DNA from: an uncultured Clostridia bacterium
GTDB lineage: Bacteria; Bacillota_A; Clostridia; Oscillospirales; Oscillospiraceae
Length of the DNA: 5,846 nucleotides
NCBI GenBank assembly: GCA_946405325.1
Contig: CAMJGU010000064.1
Coordinates: 1-5,846, forward strand
Direction: 5' to 3'
Below are positions 1 to 5,318 of the stretch, piece by piece; positions within the stretch are counted from its first letter, which is position 1; the number at the start of each line of letters is the position of its first letter. The notes under the pieces are model-generated. The model had not been told where the DNA came from and did no database searches. It was given only the letters and a program-made list of their open reading frames with translations. The position numbers were made by a program, and so were the translations under genes.

Positions 1-617
1 AGCAGCTCCTTGCCGCCGATGACCGTGATGAGCGAGGTGTCCTTGAGCAGGATGATGAACTCGTTGCCGAGCGCCGGCAGGATGTTCTTGATGGCCTGCG
101 GGATGATGATGAAGCGCATGGTGGTAAAGTAATCCATGCCGAGGCTGCGCCCCGCCTCCATCTGCCCCGCGTCGATGGACATGAGGCCGGAGCGGATGAT
201 CTCGGACACATAGGCGCCGGAGTTGATGCCCAGCGTCAGCGCGCCGACCGCCGTGAAGTTGCGGCTGCTGGCGAACACCACCATGCCCATGATGAGCAGC
301 TGCACCATCATCGGCGTGCCGCGGATGACGGTGGTATAGAACTTGCAGATCGCGTTCACGACGCCGAGGATGATGTTCCTGCGGCCCGGGCGCTGCTGGT
401 CATGCGCGGTGCGCACCAGCGCCACGATCAGGCCCAGGATCACGCCCAGCACCAGCGCCATGGCGGTGACGACCAGCGTCGTGCCGACGCCCTCTATGTA
501 TTGCAGCCAGCGGTCGTTGATGATAAAGGCGGAATAGAACTTGTAATAAAAGCTCTGAAAGAAGCCCAGCTCGACGCCGGATTTCATCTGCTCAAACAGC
601 AGCTCGTAATAATCCAT
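1..617 (-). CDS. Amino-acid ABC transporter permease (HisM/ArtM-type), 3' end cut by window edge
   Basis: This is the membrane-spanning subunit of a polar amino acid ABC importer; 205 complete codons are visible and the C-terminus lies beyond the left edge. The start ATG (615-617) follows GAGGAG at 624-629 with a 6-base spacer. A membrane-peripheral N-terminal stretch (residues 1-40) leads into TM segments at about 45-68, 83-117 and 122-135. Family signatures are IRGTPMMVQL (98-107), NSGAYVSEIIRSG (132-144) and the EAA coupling loop beginning EAGRSLGM (154-161) and ending in PQAIKNILPALGNEF (173-187), which docks on the ATPase. KDTSLITVIGG (192-202) is typical of the His/Gln/Arg permease subfamily. 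It lies 53 bases downstream of the binding-protein gene and probably shares its transcript. The ATPase gene is expected just past the left edge but is not visible. The exact amino acid substrate cannot be told. Confidence 0.95.
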   Translation of the reverse strand, partial: MDYYELLFEQMKSGVELGFFQSFYYKFYSAFIINDRWLQYIEGVGTTLVVTAMALVLGVILGLIVALVRTAHDQQRPGRRNIILGVVNAICKFYTTVIRGTPMMVQLLIMGMVVFASSRNFTAVGALTLGINSGAYVSEIIRSGLMSIDAGQMEAGRSLGMDYFTTMRFIIIPQAIKNILPALGNEFIILLKDTSLITVIGGKEL

Positions 618-623
618 GCGGTT

Positions 624-629
624 CTCCTC
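624..629 (-). promoter_or_regulatory. Ribosome binding site of the permease gene
   Basis: GAGGAG lies 6 bases before the ATG at 617. It supports that start, which is also the first ATG after the hairpin at 643-661. Confidence 0.75.
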
Positions 630-642
630 ATTTGAAAGAAAG

Positions 643-661
643 GGGGCGGCAGAGCCGCCCC
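643..661 (-). terminator. GC-rich intergenic hairpin, probable attenuating terminator or 3' stabiliser
   Basis: On the minus strand GGGGCGGC (661-654), loop TCT (653-651) and GCCGCCCC (650-643) form a perfect 8-bp stem just after the binding-protein stop codon (TGA, 671-673). It is preceded by AAAA and followed by CTTTCTTTC, an interrupted T-tract. Hairpins of this kind after the binding-protein gene are well known in ABC operons, where they let the binding protein be made in excess over the permease. A full stop is less likely, because no separate permease promoter can be seen in the remaining 25 bases. Confidence 0.65.
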
Positions 662-670
662 TTTTCAGGA

Positions 671-1504
671 TCAGTTGCCGATGTACTTGTCGACGATGCT
701 CTGCACAGTGCCGTCCGCCTTGAGCTCGGCGAGCGCGCCGTTCACAGCGTCGAGCAGCGCGGTGTTGCTCTTGGCCATGCCGATGGCGTAGTCCTCCACC
801 GCATACTCGGTGTCGAGGATCGTGAGACCGGCGTTCGCCGCGACGAGGGACTGCGCGGGGGCGTTGTCGATGACGACCGCGTCGACCTGACCGTTGACCA
901 GCGCCTGCACGGCGGTGATGCCGTTGTCGTAGGCGATGACGTGATCGTCGCCGTAGTCATCGGAGCAGTAGATGTTGCCGGTGGTGCCGCGCTGGGTGCC
1001 GATCATGTAGTCGCCGAGGTTGTCGAGCGTCACGTCGGAGCCTTCCTTGACGATGACGGACTGCACGCCGGTGGAGTAGCTCTCGGAGAAGTTCATCACC
1101 GCGAGGCGCTCCTCGTTGACGGTGACGCCCGCCATGACGATGTCGCTCTTGCTGTTCTGGGCGGCGAGAAGCGCGGCGTCAAAATCCATATCGTCGATCT
1201 GGAGCTCGAGGCCCAGCTTGTCGGCGATCGCCTGCGCGATCTCAATGTCGATGCCGACGAAGTTGCCGGCGTCGTCCGTGGACTCATACGGAGGGAAGGC
1301 GGCGTTGGTGGACATGGTCAGCTTGCCGGCGGTCACGGTGCTGAAATCAGCAGCGGTCTCGGCAGGAGCCGCCGTGTCAGCGGGCGTGGTGGTTTCGGCA
1401 GGAGCCGCGGACTCGTTGTTCTGGGTGCCGGAATCCTTGCTGCCGCAGGCGGCCAGAGAGAGAATCATGGTCGCCGCGAGAAGCAGCGCAAAAATCTTTT
1501 TCAT
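671..1504 (-). CDS. Lipoprotein amino-acid-binding protein of an ABC importer (family 3 solute-binding protein)
   Basis: This extracytoplasmic receptor captures a polar amino acid and delivers it to the permease encoded just downstream. The 277-residue protein starts with a lipoprotein signal peptide: MKK, a hydrophobic core (4-17) and lipobox LAAC with Cys20 as the lipidated residue. An Ala/Thr/Pro/Glu linker (21-53) follows, then the two-lobed SBP_bac_3 domain (about 54-277). Family marks are the NAAFPPYE strand (67-74), GIDIEIAQAIADKLG (84-98), NEERLAVMNFSESY (130-143), whose Arg133 matches the ligand-carboxylate Arg of HisJ-type proteins, TQRGTTG (170-176), and GQVDAVVIDNAPA (205-217), with Asp213 probably binding the amino group. 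A longer in-frame ATG exists at 1582, but 1504 is chosen: it has GGAGG eight bases upstream, gives a proper signal peptide, and the upstream ATG abuts the -35 of the likely promoter. The substrate specificity is unknown. Confidence 0.95.
   Translation of the reverse strand: MKKIFALLLAATMILSLAACGSKDSGTQNNESAAPAETTTPADTAAPAETAADFSTVTAGKLTMSTNAAFPPYESTDDAGNFVGIDIEIAQAIADKLGLELQIDDMDFDAALLAAQNSKSDIVMAGVTVNEERLAVMNFSESYSTGVQSVIVKEGSDVTLDNLGDYMIGTQRGTTGNIYCSDDYGDDHVIAYDNGITAVQALVNGQVDAVVIDNAPAQSLVAANAGLTILDTEYAVEDYAIGMAKSNTALLDAVNGALAELKADGTVQSIVDKYIGN
1359..1408. repeat. In-frame 14-bp direct repeat in the lipoprotein linker
   Basis: TCGGCAGGAGCCGC occurs at 1359-1372 and again at 1395-1408, exactly 36 bases (12 codons) apart. 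It encodes the repeated AAPAET in the low-complexity linker (residues 33-38 and 45-50) between the lipidated Cys and the binding domain. It looks like an internal linker duplication, a region where length variation between strains is usual. Confidence 0.8.
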
Positions 1505-1512
1505 CTTGATAT

Positions 1513-1517
1513 CCTCC
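1513..1517 (-). promoter_or_regulatory. Ribosome binding site deciding the start of the binding-protein gene
   Basis: GGAGG lies 8 bases before the ATG at 1504. No comparable site precedes the upstream in-frame ATG at 1582, so this motif settles the start. Confidence 0.85.
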
Positions 1518-1527
1518 ATTTCATCAA

Positions 1528-1543
1528 ACGGCGTCTCCGCCGT
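1528..1543 (-). other. Small 5' UTR hairpin upstream of the binding-protein gene
   Basis: On the minus strand ACGGCG-GAGA-CGCCGT forms a 6-bp stem closed by a GNRA-type GAGA tetraloop. It lies between the predicted transcription start (near 1547) and the ribosome binding site. It is at the very 5' end of the predicted mRNA and may protect it from decay; it is too small to be a riboswitch or T-box. Confidence 0.4.
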
Positions 1544-1553
1544 GTGTGTATGC

Positions 1554-1582
1554 ATAATAATACATTTTATTCGCTCCGTCAA
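1554..1582 (-). promoter_or_regulatory. Sigma-70-type promoter of the amino-acid transporter operon
   Basis: On the minus strand -35 TTGACG (1582-1577), a 17-base spacer and -10 TATTAT (1559-1554) each match consensus at 5 of 6 positions. Transcription would start near 1547, giving a 5' UTR of about 43 bases before the binding-protein ATG. The promoter sits in the AT-rich part of the 168-base gap after larC, which implies that the transporter genes are a separate unit from metF-larC. Confidence 0.75.
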
Positions 1583-1612
1583 TCAACGTATTCGATAAAT
1601 ATGGCAGTATAT

Positions 1613-1651
1613 AATGGTCGCTCCTGTGCATGTTGCACAAGAGCGACCATT
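1613..1651. terminator. Long hairpin between larC and the transporter operon, T-tract on the plus-strand side
   Basis: Bases 1613-1623 pair perfectly with 1641-1651 (11 bp). After one C/A mismatch, TGTGCA (1625-1630) pairs with TGCACA (1634-1639) around a 3-base loop. The position, 22 bases past the larC stop, suits a larC terminator. On the minus strand, however, the stem is preceded by an A-run and followed only by TATATACTG, whereas on the plus strand it is followed by TTTTTT (1650-1655). It therefore looks best as a terminator of rightward transcripts, or as a bidirectional element with weak activity for larC. Confidence 0.6.
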
Positions 1652-1672
1652 TTTTATGCATATATTCAGCGT

Positions 1673-2854
1673 TTATTCAGTTTTTTCCTCGATCAGCCGC
1701 CGCACCTCGGAAAGCGAGATGCCGCGCTCACGCGCGATGCGGGCAAGATCCTCATACTCGATCTTGCTGCGCTCCGCGCCATAGCCCGTCGCCGTCTTGC
1801 GGCGCACCGGTCCATAGGGCGTGTCCAACGTCTTGATCTCACGATCCAGCACATGGCGGCGCAGCCGCGCCTCGCGGATCCCGATGGTCGTGGTGTGACG
1901 GAAGATCGCCGCCACCATCGTGTCACGCTGCTCCGGCATGCACAGCACCCGCAGCAGCACGCCGGGGCGGCCCTTTTTCATCTGCACCGGCATGGTGTAC
2001 ACGTCCCGCGCGCCCAGCGTGAAGAGCCGCTCCGCGGCAAAGCCCAGCGCCTCGCCGGTCATGTCGTCCATGTCGCAGGAGAGCTCAACGATCTCCTCCG
2101 TCTCCCCCTCGCTCTCGCCGAGGATCGCGCGGACACAGTTCGCCTGCTCGAAATCCTTCTTCCCCATGCCGTAGCCGTACGCCGCGCCGCGCAGCAGCGG
2201 CATCGCGCCGAATTTGGTCACGAAGTGCCGCAGCAGCGCCGCGCCCGTGGGCGTGCACAACTCGCTCTGGATCGCGCCGCCGTACATGGGGATATCCCGC
2301 AGCAGCAGCGCCGTCGCGGGCGCGGGCACGGGCAGGATGCCGTGGGCGCAGTGCACCGTGCCGCCGCCGACATTCACCGGCGAGGCGGCGACTGTGTCGG
2401 GGCGCAGCTCATGCATCAGCAGGCACACGGCGGTCACGTCCGCAATGGCGTCCATCGTGCCCACCTCGTGGAAGTGGATGTGCTCGATCGGCTCGCCATG
2501 CACCTGACTCTCCGCCTCCGCGATGGAGCGGTACACCGCCAGCACGTCCGCCTCCACCGCGGGATCGAGGTGCATATCCTCCACGATATGCGTGATCTCA
2601 TGCATTCCGCTGTGGTGATGGTGATGATGCTCGTGCAGGTGCTCGTCCTCCTCCACGCCGTTCACCGAGACGTGAAAGTGCGTCCCCGTGACACCGCACT
2701 TCACCGACGGCTCGGCGGAGACGGTCACGCCGGGGATACCGAGGGCGTTGAAGCGGTCGAGAAACGCCCGACGGTCAGGCAAAAGCTCCAGCAGCGCCGC
2801 GGCGAGCATGTCCCCCGCCGCGCCCATGGAGCAGTCCAAATACAGTGTTTTCAT
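1673..2854 (-). CDS. larC: LarC, nickel insertion protein for the nickel-pincer (NPN) cofactor
   Basis: LarC is the CTP-dependent cyclometallase that inserts nickel into pyridinium-3,5-bisthiocarboxylate mononucleotide, the cofactor of lactate racemase (LarA) and its relatives; it is cytoplasmic. The 393-residue protein shows the family landmarks in order: LDCSMGAAGDML (6-17); a His-rich loop with six consecutive His (76-81) plus H72, H74, H85 and H89, a likely nickel-handling segment; HIHFHEVGTMDAIADV (125-140); NVGGGTVHCAHGILPVPAPAT (161-181); ELCTPTGAALL (198-208); and the C-terminal LSCDMDDMTGEALG (258-271) and MKKGRPGVLL (292-301). Both halves are fused in one frame, unlike Lactiplantibacillus plantarum, where larC1 and larC2 are joined by programmed frameshifting. 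Its ATG overlaps the metF stop by ATGA, and GGAGAT inside metF (2861-2866) serves as its ribosome binding site, so the two are probably translationally coupled. larA, larB and larE are not in view. Confidence 0.93.
   Translation of the reverse strand: MKTLYLDCSMGAAGDMLAAALLELLPDRRAFLDRFNALGIPGVTVSAEPSVKCGVTGTHFHVSVNGVEEDEHLHEHHHHHHSGMHEITHIVEDMHLDPAVEADVLAVYRSIAEAESQVHGEPIEHIHFHEVGTMDAIADVTAVCLLMHELRPDTVAASPVNVGGGTVHCAHGILPVPAPATALLLRDIPMYGGAIQSELCTPTGAALLRHFVTKFGAMPLLRGAAYGYGMGKKDFEQANCVRAILGESEGETEEIVELSCDMDDMTGEALGFAAERLFTLGARDVYTMPVQMKKGRPGVLLRVLCMPEQRDTMVAAIFRHTTTIGIREARLRRHVLDREIKTLDTPYGPVRRKTATGYGAERSKIEYEDLARIARERGISLSEVRRLIEEKTE
2588..2644 (-). other. His-rich metal-binding segment within larC
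   Basis: This stretch encodes LarC residues 71-89, in which ten of nineteen residues are His, including a run of six. The CAC/CAT codons make a simple-sequence-like tract in the DNA. Such loops are common in LarC and other nickel chaperones (e.g. HypB) and vary in length; nickel storage or delivery is an inference. Confidence 0.7.
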
Positions 2855-3717
2855 CCGATGATCTCCGATAGATTGTCCAGAATCGCCTTGGCGACGCCGG
2901 GATTGTTCATGGAGTAGACGTGTACCGTGCGGATGCCGTTGGCGAACAGGTCGATGATCTGGTCAGTGGCATAGGCGATGCCCGCCTGACGCATGGCGCT
3001 CTCCGTGTCGCCGAAGGTGTCGAGAATGCGGCGGAAGCGCTCGGGCAGCGTCGTGCCGGAGAGCTTGAGCGTGCGCTTCATCTGCTTGGCGTTGACGATG
3101 GGCATGATGCCCGGGTGCACCGGCACGGTGATCCCCGCCTCGCGGAGCTTGTACATATAGCTGTAGAACACGGGGTTGTCGAAGAACATCTGGGTGATAA
3201 GGAAGTCCATGCCCGCGTCCACCTTCTCCTTGAGGTGGGCGATGTCCTCCTTCTGGTTGGCGGAATCGGGGTGCGTGTCGGGATAGCACGCGCCCGCCAC
3301 GCAGAAGTCCGGATCGAACGCCTTGATGTCCCGCACCAGCTCGATCGCGTGGTGGTAGTTCTGCTCCTTGAGCTCAAAGCCCTCGGGAATGTCGCCGCGC
3401 AGCGCGAGGATGTTGTCCACGCCCTTGCTTTTAAGCAGCTTCAACTGCTCCTGAATGTGGTCGCGACTCGAGGTGATGCAGGTCAGGTGCGCCATCATCG
3501 GCACGCCCATATTCGCCTGTAAATCGTGGGCGATCTCGGCGGTGTACTCGCTGGTGCCGCCGCCCGCGCCGTAGGTCACGCTCATGAATATGGGTTTGAG
3601 CGCCGCGATCTCCCGCGCCGCCTTGGTCACGCTCTCGCGGGTATCCTCGGTCTTGGGCGGAAAGACCTCAAACGAGACGGAATACTGCTTGGATTCCACG
3701 ATCTTGCTGATCTTCAT
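2851..3717 (-). CDS. metF: 5,10-methylenetetrahydrofolate reductase
   Basis: MetF is a cytoplasmic FAD-dependent TIM-barrel enzyme that reduces 5,10-methylene-THF to 5-methyl-THF for methionine synthesis, and in acetogens for the methyl branch of the Wood-Ljungdahl pathway. At 288 residues it has the usual bacterial length. Visible motifs are SFEVFPPKTE (15-24), with Glu17 matching catalytic Glu28 of E. coli MetF; VTYGAGGGT (47-55); HLTC (77-80); ILALRGD (103-109), with Asp109 matching the flavin-tuning Asp120; ITQMFFD (174-180), with Gln176 matching Gln183; and HPGIMP (201-206). The start ATG follows AAGGAGG (3726-3732) with an 8-base spacer. It is the first gene of a two-gene unit with larC and has its own extended -10 promoter. 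No MetV-type or RnfC2 partner gene adjoins it, so a simple biosynthetic role is more likely than an acetogenic complex. No SAM riboswitch fits in the short leader. Confidence 0.96.
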   Translation of the reverse strand: MKISKIVESKQYSVSFEVFPPKTEDTRESVTKAAREIAALKPIFMSVTYGAGGGTSEYTAEIAHDLQANMGVPMMAHLTCITSSRDHIQEQLKLLKSKGVDNILALRGDIPEGFELKEQNYHHAIELVRDIKAFDPDFCVAGACYPDTHPDSANQKEDIAHLKEKVDAGMDFLITQMFFDNPVFYSYMYKLREAGITVPVHPGIMPIVNAKQMKRTLKLSGTTLPERFRRILDTFGDTESAMRQAGIAYATDQIIDLFANGIRTVHVYSMNNPGVAKAILDNLSEIIG

Positions 3718-3725
3718 AGCCGTTT

Positions 3726-3732
3726 CCTCCTT
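3726..3732 (-). promoter_or_regulatory. Ribosome binding site of metF
   Basis: AAGGAGG, a full anti-Shine-Dalgarno match, lies 8 bases before the metF ATG. The predicted 5' UTR is only about 24 bases, which leaves no room for a leader regulator. Confidence 0.85.
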
Positions 3733-3747
3733 GATTTGTTGGGATGC

Positions 3748-3776
3748 ATTATACCATCACAGATGGAAGAATACAA
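3748..3776 (-). promoter_or_regulatory. Extended -10 promoter of metF-larC
   Basis: On the minus strand a perfect TATAAT (3753-3748) is preceded by TG one base upstream (TGG-TATAAT), an extended -10. The -35 at 17-base spacing is TTGTAT (3776-3771), only 3 of 6 to consensus, as is common for extended -10 promoters. The -35 falls inside the hairpin that terminates the MATE gene. Start of transcription is expected near 3741. Confidence 0.75.
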
Positions 3777-3813
3777 CAAAATCCCTCGCAAAAACGAGGG
3801 ATTTTGTTGTATT
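3770..3813 (-). terminator. Perfect 19-bp hairpin, terminator of the MATE gene (potentially bidirectional)
   Basis: Bases 3770-3788 pair without mismatch with 3795-3813 around a 6-base loop. On the minus strand the core CCCTCG/CGAGGG is followed by ATTTTGTTGTATTC, whose T-rich tract also pairs with the A-rich start of the stem. The hairpin begins within the MATE stop codon (TAA, 3814-3812). The same symmetry gives a T-rich side on the plus strand, so it could stop transcripts from both directions. Confidence 0.85.
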
Positions 3814-5200
3814 ATACACGGCCCATGTGCACCGCGACCACGGCTTCCCGCCGCGGCGGCTCCTTCGCCCACAGGCGCTCGAGCTTGCGCATCTCCACGC
3901 GATAGAGCGCGAGCAGCAGAATGTCCGCCGCCACCCACGCGATGGGGTTGGAGCAGCACACGCCCACAAAGCCGTAGCTTCTCGCGAGGATAAACACCAC
4001 GAGCATGCGCCCGATCAGCTCGGCAAGGCCCGCCGCCATCGCCTGATTGGAAAAGCCCATGCCCTGCAGACCGTTGCGGAAAATGAAGATGACCGCCAGC
4101 AGCGGGTACGCCGCGCCGTTGAGGACCAGATAGGTGTGCACGTCCGCGAGGATCGCGGCGTCCGCGCTGCCGATGAACGCCGACGCCACGGCGCTGCCCG
4201 CGAAGTAGTTGAAGCAGAACGCCGCCGCGCAGTAGAGGAACGCCGCGACCGTCATGCTGTTCACGCCCTTGCGGATACGCGGCAGGTCCTTCGCGCCGAG
4301 GTTCTGGCCGCAGTAGGTCGCCATGGCGACGCCGCAGCTGTCCAGCGGCGCGGAGACCAGCATGTGCACCTTGGAGCCGGCGGAGACCGCCGCCACCGCG
4401 CCGGTGCCGAGGCCGTTGACCGCGCTCTGCACCATGATGGTGCCGACGGCAGTGATGGAGAACTGTAAGCCCATCGGCACGCCGATGGCGGCGATCAGGC
4501 GCATCCTGCGACCGTCAGGCCGCAGATCGTCGCGGCTCAGGTGCAGGATCGGCACCTTGCGCCACATATAGACGACGCAGGCGATGCCCGAGAGCAGCTG
4601 CGAGAGCACCGTGGCGTACGCCGCGCCCTCGACGCCGGTGCCGAGGAACTTCATGAACACCACATCCAGCACGATGTTGATGAGCGCCGCGCCGATGAGG
4701 AAAAAGAGCGGCGTGCGGCTGTCCCCCAGCGCGCGCAGCACACCGGAGCTCAAATTGTAGAGGATCATCGCGCCCGCGCCGAGGAAGATGATGTGGATAT
4801 AGCGGTAGGCTTCGTCGTAGATCTCCGCCGGGGTATTGGTGATGCGCAGGATGTCCTCCGTCCACACCGCCGCGATCAGCGTGATGAGTGCCGTGGACAG
4901 GAGCCCCAGCCAGATGAGCTGTCCGGTGCGGCGGCGTACCTCGTCCTCGTCCCCCGCGCCGAAGCTCTGGGCGATCGGAATGGCGTAGCCGGAGCAGATG
5001 CCCAGCGCAAAGCCCAGCACCAGAAAATTCAGCGCGCCGGTGGAGCCGACGGCGGCGAAGGCGTTGACGCCGAGGATACGGCCGACCAAAACGCTGTCGG
5101 CGAGGTTGTAAAACTGCTGAAACAGGTTGCCGATCAAAAGCGGGCCGCAGAAGGCCAGAATGCGCTTGATGGGCGAGCCTGTGGTCATATCTTGGATCAT
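3812..5200 (-). CDS. MATE family efflux transporter
   Basis: This is a cation-coupled (Na+ or H+) exporter of drugs or metabolites in the cytoplasmic membrane. The 462-residue length and strongly hydrophobic pattern fit the 12-helix MATE fold of two pseudo-symmetric halves. The N-terminus MTTGSPIKRIL...GNLFQQFYNLADSVLVGRILG (5-44) is the hallmark of the clostridial DinF/NorM-like group. Half-repeat signatures are AQSFGAGDEDE (77-87) echoed by GQNLGAKD (298-305), and ALGDSRTPLFFLIGAALINI (157-176) echoed by GLQGMGFSNQAMAAGLAELI (377-396). A basic Arg/Lys-rich cytoplasmic tail (435-451) ends the protein. The ATG at 5200 is taken because it follows AAAGGAAAG (5212-5220) and gives the family-standard N-terminus, but the spacing from GGA is long (about 14 bases); ATG at 5188 is an alternative. 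It is a single-gene unit with its own promoter and terminator, and the substrate cannot be predicted. Confidence 0.95.
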   Translation of the reverse strand: MIQDMTTGSPIKRILAFCGPLLIGNLFQQFYNLADSVLVGRILGVNAFAAVGSTGALNFLVLGFALGICSGYAIPIAQSFGAGDEDEVRRRTGQLIWLGLLSTALITLIAAVWTEDILRITNTPAEIYDEAYRYIHIIFLGAGAMILYNLSSGVLRALGDSRTPLFFLIGAALINIVLDVVFMKFLGTGVEGAAYATVLSQLLSGIACVVYMWRKVPILHLSRDDLRPDGRRMRLIAAIGVPMGLQFSITAVGTIMVQSAVNGLGTGAVAAVSAGSKVHMLVSAPLDSCGVAMATYCGQNLGAKDLPRIRKGVNSMTVAAFLYCAAAFCFNYFAGSAVASAFIGSADAAILADVHTYLVLNGAAYPLLAVIFIFRNGLQGMGFSNQAMAAGLAELIGRMLVVFILARSYGFVGVCCSNPIAWVAADILLLALYRVEMRKLERLWAKEPPRREAVVAVHMGRV

Positions 5201-5233
5201 AACGTTCGCTTCTTTCCTTTTCAGGTTCCCATC

Positions 5234-5261
5234 ATTCTAGTCCTTTGCGCGCGGATTGCAA
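5234..5261 (-). promoter_or_regulatory. Likely sigma-70 promoter of the MATE gene
   Basis: On the minus strand -35 TTGCAA (5261-5256, 4 of 6), a 16-base spacer and -10 TAGAAT (5239-5234, 5 of 6) lie directly after the esterase terminator. Transcription would start near 5227, about 26 bases before the ATG. No operator-like inverted repeat for a TetR- or MarR-type regulator is evident nearby. Confidence 0.6.
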
Positions 5262-5262
5262 G

Positions 5263-5296
5263 AGGAAAAGCGCCCAAAAATTTGGACGCTTTTCCT
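5263..5296 (-). terminator. Terminator of the carboxylesterase gene
   Basis: On the minus strand AGGAAAAGCG (5296-5287) pairs with CGCTTTTCCT (5272-5263). The stem is extended inward by a U-G wobble and CC/GG pairs, with an AAATTTTT-rich loop. The core GC-rich stem is followed by TTTTCCTCTTG. The wobble pairs in the minus-strand RNA but is a C/A mismatch in plus-strand RNA, so the orientation favours the esterase transcript. It lies 22 bases past the esterase stop. Confidence 0.7.
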
Positions 5297-5318
5297 AAAT
5301 TCTTTGTCGTGTTTTTGT

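Noticed and set aside
1505..1582. Longer N-terminus of the binding protein starting at ATG 1582
   Set aside because: The extra 26 residues would bury the signal peptide, the ATG abuts the predicted -35 and lies upstream of the predicted transcription start, and a good ribosome binding site supports ATG 1504.
1505..1672. T-box or other amino-acid riboswitch before the transporter operon
   Set aside because: The predicted leader of about 43 bases is far too short, and I see no T-box sequence (UGGN-type) with an antiterminator. The large hairpin at 1613-1651 is upstream of the promoter.
2588..2644. Microsatellite or engineered His-tag in larC
   Set aside because: The His run sits at the place where LarC proteins naturally carry a His-rich loop, with mixed CAC/CAT codons and further scattered His, so it is a native metal-binding segment.
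632..2917. A 761-codon open frame on the plus strand opposite the binding protein and larC
   Set aside because: It lies antisense to two clearly recognised genes, is full of His/Arg/Ala/Val runs typical of the reverse frame of GC-rich genes, spans an intergenic hairpin, and has no recognisable domain. It is a shadow frame.
2920..3522. A 200-codon plus-strand open frame opposite metF
   Set aside because: It mirrors metF codon bias, has no recognisable motif or ribosome binding site, and lies wholly antisense to a well-supported gene.
3718..3769. SAM riboswitch or other leader control before metF
   Set aside because: The leader from the predicted start is only about 24 bases and contains just the ribosome binding site; the preceding hairpin lies upstream of the promoter -10.
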